A stretch of 6,524 nt of DNA, taken from NCBI GenBank assembly GCA_003645825.1, contig QNCQ01000105.1:1-6524 (forward strand), given 5' to 3'. Shown here in pieces: positions 1-5,626 of this stretch. The position numbers and the translations under genes are program-made. How positions within the stretch are numbered: the stretch's first letter is position 1; each line of letters opens with the position of its first letter. The stretch is from Fidelibacterota bacterium. GTDB taxonomy: Bacteria; Fidelibacterota; UBA2242; B5-G15. The notes under the pieces were generated by a model. That model saw only the letters and a program-made list of their open reading frames with translations. It was not told the DNA's origin and did no database searches.

Positions 1-948
1 CCCACAGCCCGTACACCCGAGCAGATCAAAATTATACTTCATGTACAGAAACTTACAAAGATACCTGTTTCTAAATCGCTGATACATCTTAGGGCGAGGA
101 TTTGCACCCCCCGCAACCCTTGCATATCCTGTTAACTGACACGAGTCATAACTTCTTACCTTCGTAAAATTTTTATCCTTCGATTCGTCATTCAAAATTA
201 CACAATAACACGTGGGACATATGTTGTTGCATCCACCACACCCCACGCAGTCCCTCGATTCCTCTTTCCAAGCTTCTATAGATATTTTTCTCATCCTTTC
301 GTAGTCAGTACCCCTCTCAAAATCTTTATTATTTTCCTCAAGCCTCTTAAGAACACTGGCCCTATTATCTTCAACAAGTTTTTCTATTTCATCACTCGAA
401 CTCTCAACCTTTATATACCTCCTCATTTCACCGACAAGCCTCTCACCTTTATCAGACCCTACCTTTACCAAATAGCTATCACCAACCCGCGAAAGATTCA
501 AATCATACCCATCCTCTGAGTAAGGTTTTCCTCCAACAAGATTGCAATGACAGGAAGGAGCAATTTCCATACAATCACTGGTTATAACAATTGTATCATC
601 TCGCCATTTCTTATAAACAGGATCAACAAAATTTTCATTAATGAGAGCCTTATCCAGAAGCTTCAATCCACGAAGATCACAATCTTTGATTCCAGCGACA
701 ATTCTCTTTACGTCTGCTCCATTCTCAGGGTATACCTTCTCTCTAGGTGCATAAAATAGAACCTTCACAGGATCAATCGCCCTATAAGAATCGATTATAT
801 ACTCTCCCTCTTTATCCAGTTCGGCCAGATTATACCCATCGTTGCCAAACTTTGACTTTACAGGAAGGATTACCTGTGTTACCCCCAGAATTTTTTTCTC
901 TTTACAAAGATACAAAAACGCGAAAAAGTCCTTGACCTTAGCAAGCAT
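1..948 (-). CDS. HydB-family 4Fe-4S hydrogenase beta-like subunit, second copy, 3' end cut by window edge
   Basis: The frame is open from ATG at 948 through base 1, giving 316 visible residues with no stop, so the C-terminus lies outside the window. The protein belongs to the HydB/AsrA family of iron-sulfur electron-transfer subunits. Visible landmarks are the RAIDPVK...PRE motif near residues 56-70, KDCDLRGLKLLD at 89-99 (Cys90), and the cysteine group SDC...SCHC at Cys126, 133 and 135. A CxxCxxCxxxCP cluster motif follows at Cys234, 237, 240 and 244, then TCYC, the conserved SYDSCQLTGYARVAGG stretch, and the beginning of a second cluster motif at Cys312 and Cys315 where the window ends. A GGGGG sequence five bases before the ATG could serve as ribosome binding site, though it is not a perfect one. 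It is preceded by its own candidate promoter and by the terminator of the neighbouring operon, so it probably starts a separate unit. Partners may lie beyond the left edge. It could belong to a second hydrogenase or to another NAD(P)-ferredoxin type complex; the family is sure, the partner is not. Confidence 0.85.
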   Translation of the reverse strand, partial: MLAKVKDFFAFLYLCKEKKILGVTQVILPVKSKFGNDGYNLAELDKEGEYIIDSYRAIDPVKVLFYAPREKVYPENGADVKRIVAGIKDCDLRGLKLLDKALINENFVDPVYKKWRDDTIVITSDCMEIAPSCHCNLVGGKPYSEDGYDLNLSRVGDSYLVKVGSDKGERLVGEMRRYIKVESSSDEIEKLVEDNRASVLKRLEENNKDFERGTDYERMRKISIEAWKEESRDCVGCGGCNNICPTCYCVILNDESKDKNFTKVRSYDSCQLTGYARVAGGANPRPKMYQRFRNRYLCKFLYMKYNFDLLGCTGCG

Positions 949-1000
949 TACTACCCCCAGCAGTTAAAGGCGGGCCACAATTTTTTTAACCAATGAATTT

Positions 1001-1094
1001 CAAGTTTAGCCTAACCCCAAAAGCTCCAATTATCATCGCCTTTATGATAGTCAATTCCCGTGCCACTTCCAGAGCAATACAGGTTTTAAACCCC
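1001..1094. repeat. Pair of similar imperfect palindromes (operator-like)
   Basis: Two related sequences occur on the plus strand: CAGGTTTTAAACCCC at 1080-1094 and CAAGTTTAGCCTAACCCC at 1001-1018, with centres about 78 bases apart. The first contains the perfect odd palindrome GGTTTTAAACC and lies just downstream of the TATAAT box, over the expected start of transcription. The second is an imperfect dyad of the same type with three extra central bases. This arrangement could be a pair of binding sites for a dimeric regulator, but with only two copies in AT-rich DNA it may be chance. Confidence 0.25.
1031..1049 (-). other. Hairpin in the leader of the second HydB-like gene
   Basis: TATCAT and ATGATA form a perfect 6-bp stem around a 7-base loop (minus strand loop AAAGGCG). 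If transcription starts near 1090 this sits in the middle of a leader of about 140 bases. No T-tract follows, so it is not an intrinsic terminator. I do not recognise any known riboswitch around it. Confidence 0.3.
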
Positions 1095-1097
1095 TCT

Positions 1098-1126
1098 ATT
1101 ATACATTTTCTTCCCAAGAAGGGAAA
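1098..1126 (-). promoter_or_regulatory. Candidate sigma-70-type promoter for the second HydB-like gene, with a dyad in the spacer
   Basis: On the minus strand a perfect TATAAT box (1103 down to 1098) lies about 150 bases upstream of the ATG at 948. With a 17-base spacer the -35 position reads TTTCCC, a poor match to TTGACA, so the promoter would be weak or activator-dependent. The spacer region holds a dyad, TTCCC-N5-GGGAA (1111-1125), which extends to an 8-bp stem with one G-U pair (1108-1128). A dyad placed there could be a regulator site. Support is positional and by motif only. Confidence 0.35.
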
Positions 1127-1186
1127 AATAACCCGCTAAAATTTCTTACTTATGAGAAGATTCGGTATTAAATCCACCCGCTTTAG

Positions 1187-1230
1187 AAAACAAAAAACCA
1201 CCAGAATCCCCGCACACAAGGGGCCTCCTG
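1187..1230 (-). terminator. Intrinsic terminator after the hydrogenase-ACT operon
   Basis: On the minus strand, CAGGA (1230-1226) pairs with TTCTG (1206-1202, one G-U pair) and CCCC (1223-1220) pairs with GGGG (1211-1208), around an 8-base loop. A GG/A internal bulge separates the two helices. Four bases later comes a run of six T (1197-1192), then G and four more T. It lies about 40 bases beyond the stop codon of the ACT gene and fits the end of the operon transcribed from the right. Confidence 0.6.
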
Positions 1231-1270
1231 AAAGATTATTCCGCATATTTCCTCAAACAAGGAAAACCTT

Positions 1271-1756
1271 CTATTCAGGTAAAAGGAAAACCTTTTTTAT
1301 AGCTCTCTGAGCCCTGGCGAAATTTTCATCATCAATAACACAACTTACTGTTGAAATACTGGTGGAAATACTCAGTATATTTATACCTTCCCTTCCGAGA
1401 GCTCTGCATAATCTACCTGCAATGGCAGGTTTTTCCCGAAAATGCGGACCGTACACCCCTATAATTGCAGCTCCTGGGTAAATCTTTATATCCTTTGCTT
1501 TCACCTTTTCTGCTATCTCTCTTATCAACTTTTCTGCTCTATCTAGATCATCTCGGCTTATACAAAAAGTTATATCCGCACTGTTATCTATGTTTCCGCT
1601 TTCAGTTATGTACTCAATGTTTATATTATTCTCTCCCATATAGCTCAATATTTCTCCAGCAATACCAGGACGATCAGTAACACCTAGAACAGATATTAGT
1701 ACAAGTCCCCTACTCTCAATCGTACCACTAATTTTTATTTTATGATAATCCTTCAT
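1271..1756 (-). CDS. Stand-alone tandem ACT-domain protein related to the aspartate kinase regulatory region
   Basis: The 161-residue protein consists almost wholly of two ACT domains. The first, about residues 17-92, carries LGVTDRPGIAGEIL and the DITFCISRDDL strand typical of the first ACT unit of aspartate kinase. The second, about residues 96-158, carries GREGINILSISTS and SCVID followed by an alanine-rich last helix, as in the second ACT unit. The amino-acid kinase catalytic domain is absent, and nothing upstream encodes it, since the response regulator ends 97 bases before. Family knowledge: such ACT pairs bind small ligands, usually amino acids, and regulate enzymes allosterically. It may act as a free regulatory subunit or as a ligand sensor; the partner is unknown. 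The ATG start has only a weak ribosome binding site (CTGGA directly before it). Upstream the frame is open to a stop at 1817-1819 but offers no usual start codon. The last base of the gene is followed by the terminator, so it is probably the last gene of the operon, although a promoter of its own in the 97-base gap cannot be excluded. Confidence 0.8.
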   Translation of the reverse strand: MKDYHKIKISGTIESRGLVLISVLGVTDRPGIAGEILSYMGENNINIEYITESGNIDNSADITFCISRDDLDRAEKLIREIAEKVKAKDIKIYPGAAIIGVYGPHFREKPAIAGRLCRALGREGINILSISTSISTVSCVIDDENFARAQRAIKKVFLLPE

Positions 1757-1852
1757 TCCAGGGTAATCGTAAAAAAATTGGGAGAATAAAGCAACAAAAA
1801 ATGGTGAAATGTTAAATTATTCAGAGGTAAGTGCCACTCTCGATTCCATTTT
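1757..1852. other. Gap between response regulator and ACT gene
   Basis: This gap is T-rich on the minus strand. I see no stable stem followed by a T-tract and no convincing -35/-10 pair. Read-through from the hydrogenase operon into the ACT gene is therefore the simplest reading, but it is not proven. Confidence 0.35.
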
Positions 1853-2242
1853 TTAACTACCCAGATGCTTCCGTACTAAGTCAACTAATCTCGCTGGCGT
1901 TACAGGTTTCTCAACAAATTCCTCGACCGGTAGAAAATCCTCATCTTTCTCTTTATCAAATTTAAAACCAGTCTCTTGTCCAATGGCAGTGAGCATAATT
2001 ATCGGCACCTCGCCCACTTCTCTATTCTGCCTGATCCTGTAAGCAACATGGAATCCCTCATCCTGGGTACCCATCATCACATCAAGGATCACGAGATCAG
2101 GCTTTTCCTTTACCACCAGTTCATAGCCTTTCTCACCCTCCTGTGCGTCAATTACCTCGTACCCCTCTTTTTCAAGAACTATTCTCAGTGCCTCTACCAG
2201 ATCAATATCATCCTCAATTATTAAAATTTTCCTCTTATTCAT
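1853..2242 (-). CDS. Receiver-only (CheY-like) response regulator
   Basis: The 129-residue protein is a single phosphoacceptor domain with no output domain. The acidic pair Asp11-Asp12 follows the first strand (KILIIEDD), Asp54 in LVILDVMM is the expected phosphorylation site, Thr85 in IIMLTA is the switch residue, and Lys112 in FVEKPV is the conserved lysine. Between the Thr and Lys motifs it has a longer than usual loop (about residues 87-110) rich in acidic residues and containing GFKF and DFLPV. I recall similar receivers with this loop from anaerobic bacteria, often near hydrogenase or redox genes. The start overlaps the end of the protease gene by 8 bases, so it is co-transcribed and probably translationally coupled; GGGAG lies ten bases before the ATG. 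No histidine kinase is in the window. It would act by protein-protein contact rather than by binding DNA; its target is unknown. Confidence 0.88.
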   Translation of the reverse strand: MNKRKILIIEDDIDLVEALRIVLEKEGYEVIDAQEGEKGYELVVKEKPDLVILDVMMGTQDEGFHVAYRIRQNREVGEVPIIMLTAIGQETGFKFDKEKDEDFLPVEEFVEKPVTPARLVDLVRKHLGS

Positions 2243-2693
2243 AGAGCTTATACTCCCTCATTACAAGTTCAATTACTTTATCAACACTCTTAGTGACTTC
2301 CTGTGACATCAACTCTCCTAGCCGGCACCTCTTAGGCTCAACCCCTATAACTGTAACTTTCCCTAATCCTTTGCTACCCTCAATCAAACTCACAAGCTCA
2401 GATAGACCAAATGAATGGGTGCTTAAATTTTCTACCATAGTATTGAGCCTAACAGAATCAAGCTCAAATTTCCGAATTGTCCCAGGCTTTGTGCCCATCT
2501 TCACAGCATCAACAATTATAAGAGGCCTGTTTCGCTCCACAAGGTTAAAGAGAATCAAACCGTCAGTCCCTGCAAAAACAACATCTTCTTTATTTACCTC
2601 CTTACACTCCTTCAATCTTCCTATCACCACCTCTCCTACCCCATCATCACCGTAAAGAACATTCCCAAAACCTACAATCAATGGCTTCCTCAT
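2235..2693 (-). CDS. [NiFe]-hydrogenase maturation endopeptidase (HycI/HybD/FrcD family)
   Basis: The 152-residue protein matches the hydrogenase maturation protease family in length and motifs. The opening GFGNVLYGDDGVG (residues 8-20), IIVDAV (59-64) and STHSFGLSEL (91-100) supply Asp16, Asp62 and His93. These are the same positions as the nickel-contacting residues known from E. coli HybD (Glu16, Asp62, His93, with Asp replacing Glu here). VIGVEP at 115-120 is another family hallmark. The enzyme recognises nickel in the precursor of the large subunit and removes its short C-terminal peptide, which closes the active site. It acts in the cytoplasm. The gene starts three bases after the hydA stop codon, its natural substrate gene, and overlaps the response regulator gene at its end. 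Its ribosome binding site is weak (GTGGAA), suggesting coupling to hydA translation. None of the Hyp assembly proteins is encoded in the window. Confidence 0.93.
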   Translation of the reverse strand: MRKPLIVGFGNVLYGDDGVGEVVIGRLKECKEVNKEDVVFAGTDGLILFNLVERNRPLIIVDAVKMGTKPGTIRKFELDSVRLNTMVENLSTHSFGLSELVSLIEGSKGLGKVTVIGVEPKRCRLGELMSQEVTKSVDKVIELVMREYKLYE

Positions 2694-2696
2694 TTT

Positions 2697-4001
2697 TTAT
2701 TCCACAAAATCAACATCCAACATATGTACAGAACATGAAATACATGGGTCATACGCCCTCACAAGCATTTCCAGCTTCTTAACAATAGATTCTTTTGGCT
2801 CGTCAATTATCTCAGGTACAAGTTTTTTCATATCGTAATCAATATTTCCAAGGTTCTGACCCGTAGGTATTACACAATTTGCTTTAACTATCAATCCTTT
2901 CCTGTCATAAGTATAATCATGATATAGAATTCCACGAGGCACCTCAGTGGAACCTATCCCTCTACCATACTTTTTTGGCTCCTGATCTGGTTTTTCATCT
3001 TTCAGACCTCTTGCCAACAAAGTATCTATTATCTTGATCGCTTCCTCGGTACAATGGACAACCTCTACTATCTGAGCAATAGAGTTCATGTAAGGATTAT
3101 AGCAAGGTGCTTTAAGTCTAAGCTTCTCTGCTGCCCTCTGTGCTCTTTCAAGTAGCTGACTACTGTTATTATTGAACCTTGCAAGAGCACCTACCATAAA
3201 AGATTCTCTATTGGCCTTTGCATGCTTGGAAGTCGAATGAGGCACCACAAATTCATTCGTCATCTTTTCATACCGATCAACAGGCACTCTTCCAGTATCA
3301 GAAGAACAGATATCCCCATCATAAAACGCATATTCATCATCACACTGGAGGCTGATATATTCCGTTTCCCGCTCAAAATTGGGAATGGTATCAAGAAGCT
3401 GGTGCATCAACTCAACAGTAGCGTCACAATCAGGGAGCATCTCATTAACCAGCTTCTCCTTAAGAAACTTCAACTCTCCTGCTTCAGGAATCCTTGTAAA
3501 TCCTCCGGGTATCGGTGTCACTGGGTGAACAGCCCTACCACCCACTACCTCACTCACCAGATTCGCAATATTTTTCATCCTCAGCGCTCTCAGGACAGCC
3601 TCTCTATAATCGCCAATCATAGCGAAAACACTTGGTTTTCCAACAAAATCAGGTGTCACGAGAAAAAGCGAATGCAAAACGTGACTCTGAATTGTGGCCC
3701 CATCAATGAGAAGCTTCCTAAGCAAAACCGTTTGTTCTGAAACATCCAAACCAAGAGCCGCTTCCGTTGCTTTTAGTGAAGTCATTTGATGACCAAGACT
3801 ACAAATACCACAAATACGAGAAGTTATTATTGCAGCTTCCTTATAGTTTCTCCCCTTCAGAATAGCCTCAAAATATCTTGGTGCTTCTACTATTTCAAGA
3901 TATGCTCTCTCAAGCTTGCCCTCTTTAACATTAACAACAATATTTCCATGACCTTCCACTCTCGTTACGTGATGAACATTTATGTCCAGATTCTGTCTCA
4001 T
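2697..4001 (-). CDS. hydA: Group 3b [NiFe]-hydrogenase large (alpha, catalytic) subunit
   Basis: This 434-residue protein holds the Ni-Fe active site. RVEGHG at residues 14-19 is the N-terminal signature with the conserved glutamate (Glu16). RICGICSLGH at 62-71 supplies Cys64 and Cys67, and DPCISCSVH at 418-426 supplies Cys420 and Cys423, which together ligate nickel and the Fe(CN)2CO unit. The internal PIPGGFTR and the GRGIGSTEVPRGILYHDY region are typical of the soluble group 3 enzymes. No twin-arginine signal accompanies the complex, so it is cytoplasmic. It catalyses reversible H2 cleavage with electrons to or from NAD(P) through the other subunits; family members also reduce sulfur or polysulfide. 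After His426 eight residues remain, which is the peptide expected to be removed by the protease encoded next door. The start is supported by GGAGG six bases upstream (4008-4012). Gene order hydB-hydG-hydD-hydA matches Pyrococcus furiosus hydrogenase I. An F420-linked group 3a enzyme is unlikely because the HydG-type flavin subunit is present and no FrhB-type gene is seen. Confidence 0.95.
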   Translation of the reverse strand: MRQNLDINVHHVTRVEGHGNIVVNVKEGKLERAYLEIVEAPRYFEAILKGRNYKEAAIITSRICGICSLGHQMTSLKATEAALGLDVSEQTVLLRKLLIDGATIQSHVLHSLFLVTPDFVGKPSVFAMIGDYREAVLRALRMKNIANLVSEVVGGRAVHPVTPIPGGFTRIPEAGELKFLKEKLVNEMLPDCDATVELMHQLLDTIPNFERETEYISLQCDDEYAFYDGDICSSDTGRVPVDRYEKMTNEFVVPHSTSKHAKANRESFMVGALARFNNNSSQLLERAQRAAEKLRLKAPCYNPYMNSIAQIVEVVHCTEEAIKIIDTLLARGLKDEKPDQEPKKYGRGIGSTEVPRGILYHDYTYDRKGLIVKANCVIPTGQNLGNIDYDMKKLVPEIIDEPKESIVKKLEMLVRAYDPCISCSVHMLDVDFVE

Positions 4002-4016
4002 CTATATCCTCCAAAC

Positions 4017-4775
4017 TTATGGTTCTACCTTAACCTCAGTAGTGTTAAACAAATTCATCCTTTTTACCGCCTCTTCCAAAGAATAGCCATATCTTTTCAA
4101 AATCTCAATGGATGCATTTTGATTCACATCATCAACTAATCCTCTGCAACCAATACAGGACTGACCAAAAGATGGACATCTTGCATTACAACCAGCTCTC
4201 GTTACCGGACCGAGACAGAATATTCCCCTCTCCAGAAGACACTCATTTTCCCTCAACTTGCACTCGACACAAACCGCGTAATTAGGAACCTGAGGTTTCT
4301 TCCCCATTACAAGAGCTTTAAACACTTTAACGAACTCCTCCTGAGTCATCGGACATCCATAAATCTTATAATCAACCTTCACTATAGCATGAACTGGCAT
4401 TACAGGAATCGTTGGAAATAAATATTTGTCTTTCCCGTAAACCCTTTCCCTAACCTCATCTATATCATGGATGTTCTTTAGGGCATTAATACCACCATTC
4501 GTGGCACAAGCACCGAGCGCCACCAGAACTTTACTTCTTCTTCTGATATCATGTATTCGCGTAACGCACTCAGGAGTGGTAATACTTCCTTCAACAAATG
4601 CTATATCATATTCATCTGCTTTATCATCCATCGCCTCGCGAAATTCCACAATCTCCACATGTTCCAGAATATCAAGCAGGTCATTTTCAAGATTCAGTTT
4701 GTTCAACTGACATCCCTCACAACCGGTAAAATCAAAGAAAGCCACTTTTATCTTATCTTTCCCACCTTTTTTCAT
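4017..4775 (-). CDS. hydD: Group 3b [NiFe]-hydrogenase small (delta) subunit
   Basis: The 252-residue protein is the small subunit that carries electrons from the Ni-Fe site. FDFTGCEGCQ supplies Cys19 and Cys22, LGACATNGG supplies Cys90 and YGCP supplies Cys141, together the ligands of the proximal [4Fe-4S] cluster. A cysteine-rich C-terminal part (Cys169, 172, 179, 187, 196, 200, 207 and 210) can hold two more clusters, as in other group 3 small subunits. There is no twin-arginine signal or membrane anchor, in contrast to the uptake hydrogenases, so it works in the cytoplasm. The ATG overlaps the hydG stop as ATGA, and GGAGG lies seven bases before it inside hydG. The stop codon is 15 bases from the hydA start. 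It forms the catalytic dimer with HydA and passes electrons to HydB and HydG. Confidence 0.94.
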   Translation of the reverse strand: MKKGGKDKIKVAFFDFTGCEGCQLNKLNLENDLLDILEHVEIVEFREAMDDKADEYDIAFVEGSITTPECVTRIHDIRRRSKVLVALGACATNGGINALKNIHDIDEVRERVYGKDKYLFPTIPVMPVHAIVKVDYKIYGCPMTQEEFVKVFKALVMGKKPQVPNYAVCVECKLRENECLLERGIFCLGPVTRAGCNARCPSFGQSCIGCRGLVDDVNQNASIEILKRYGYSLEEAVKRMNLFNTTEVKVEP

Positions 4776-5611
4776 ATTGCTTCCTCCAGGCCTTTTATCT
4801 CAAGATAATTAAACACCGGTCCATCCTGACACACATAAAGGTTATTTATCTGGCAGTGCCCACATTTACCAACACCGCATTTCATTCTCCTTTCAAGAGA
4901 CATGTAAATATTCTTCTCAGGAAATCTTTTCCCCTTTAGAGCCAGTACAACAAACTTATACATTACAGGTGGTCCTACAACCGCAGCAATAGTGTTATCC
5001 AGGTCAAGCTCAAGAGGAGGAATCAAAGTTGTAATCACACCTACATTCCCTTTCCAGTTCTCATCCGCCCTATCCACTGTAACATGATACTCTATATCTT
5101 CCCTCTCTTCCCACATTTTTAGCTCATCCTGATAGAGAAGTTCAGAAGGACTTTTGGCACCATACAAAATTATCAACCTTCCATAGTCATTTCTGTTGTC
5201 AATTATATAGTTTATCAGGGAACGCAAGGGAACTATTCCGATACCACCTCCAATTATAAGAATATCTTTCCCCTTAAAACCTTCTACATCAAAACCTCTA
5301 CCATATGGCCCCCTGATACCAACCTTATCCCCGGCTTCCAGCTCATGGAGCTTCTCGGTCAGCATCCCTACCTTCCTTATAGTCAATTCAAAATATCCCT
5401 TCTGGGTTGGAGAAGAACAAACCGAGATAGGGGCTTCCCCCACACCGAACAAAGAAACCTGAACGAACTGCCCCGGAGTGTGCCCAAGCTCTTTACCTTC
5501 AGGTAACCTGATCCTGAAAAATTTTTCCAGATCGGTAAGCATTTTTGCTTCAACAATTTCCGATATCTGGGGCTTATATAAAATTTTCTTTTCCTTAACC
5601 AAGTTTTCCAT
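4772..5611 (-). CDS. hydG: Hydrogenase gamma subunit, FAD- and [2Fe-2S]-containing NAD(P)-binding reductase
   Basis: This 279-residue protein has the fold of ferredoxin-NADP reductase. The FAD domain covers about residues 10-105, with the flavin-contacting APISVCSSP at 60-68 and RGPYGRGF at 100-107. The NAD(P) domain covers about 112-225, with the glycine-rich IIGGGIGIVPLRSL at 119-132 and GPPVMYK at 213-219. A C-terminal cysteine motif, Cys245, 250, 253 and 261, binds a [2Fe-2S] cluster as in dihydroorotate dehydrogenase subunit PyrK and P. furiosus HydG. It exchanges electrons between NAD(P)H and the iron-sulfur chain of the hydrogenase. Two ATG codons stand in tandem at 5612-5614 and 5609-5611. 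GGAGG ends one base before the first and four before the second, so I chose the second; the first would add one residue. Its stop overlaps the hydD start. Resemblance to NfnA or SudA means it could be mistaken for sulfide dehydrogenase, but the neighbours settle the call. Confidence 0.94.
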   Translation of the reverse strand: MENLVKEKKILYKPQISEIVEAKMLTDLEKFFRIRLPEGKELGHTPGQFVQVSLFGVGEAPISVCSSPTQKGYFELTIRKVGMLTEKLHELEAGDKVGIRGPYGRGFDVEGFKGKDILIIGGGIGIVPLRSLINYIIDNRNDYGRLIILYGAKSPSELLYQDELKMWEEREDIEYHVTVDRADENWKGNVGVITTLIPPLELDLDNTIAAVVGPPVMYKFVVLALKGKRFPEKNIYMSLERRMKCGVGKCGHCQINNLYVCQDGPVFNYLEIKGLEEAI

Positions 5612-5626
5612 CATTCCTCCACTATA

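Larger units (their letters stand above)
949..1270. other. Intergenic region with terminator, candidate promoter and dyads; no convincing gene
   Basis: This 322-base gap separates the end of the ACT gene from the second HydB-like gene. Read on the minus strand it contains, in order, a hairpin with T-tract, a dyad between possible -35 and -10 boxes, a TATAAT box, a short palindrome near the expected transcription start, a 6-bp hairpin in the leader, and a ribosome binding site. A 49-codon open stretch (989-1135, stop at 986-988) crosses it without an ATG near its beginning or a Shine-Dalgarno sequence. I do not call it a gene. Confidence 0.6.

Noticed and set aside
547..935. Two plus-strand open frames of 62-70 codons
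   Set aside because: Both are antisense to the second HydB-like gene, which is continuous and carries family motifs.
1108..1128. Hairpin TTTTTCCC/GGGAAGAA as a second terminator
   Set aside because: On the minus strand it is not followed by a T-tract; on the plus strand the stem has a C-A mismatch and no gene ends before it.
1146..1217. 23-codon minus-strand reading frame from GTG at 1217 with a GGAGG six bases upstream
   Set aside because: The GGAGG is part of the terminator stem and the frame runs through the T-tract; hairpin plus T-run after the operon end explains the sequence better. The peptide has no recognisable character.
949..1270. Riboswitch, small RNA gene, tRNA or CRISPR array in the intergenic region
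   Set aside because: No cloverleaf, no repeat-spacer periodicity and no recognised riboswitch core was seen on either strand.
1465..2224. Plus-strand frames opposite the ACT and response regulator genes
   Set aside because: Both minus-strand genes have full domain motifs; the plus-strand products are leucine- and serine-rich shadows.
3222..3740. 172-codon plus-strand open frame
   Set aside because: It lies wholly antisense to hydA, whose motifs and ribosome binding site are unambiguous; the translated product resembles no family.
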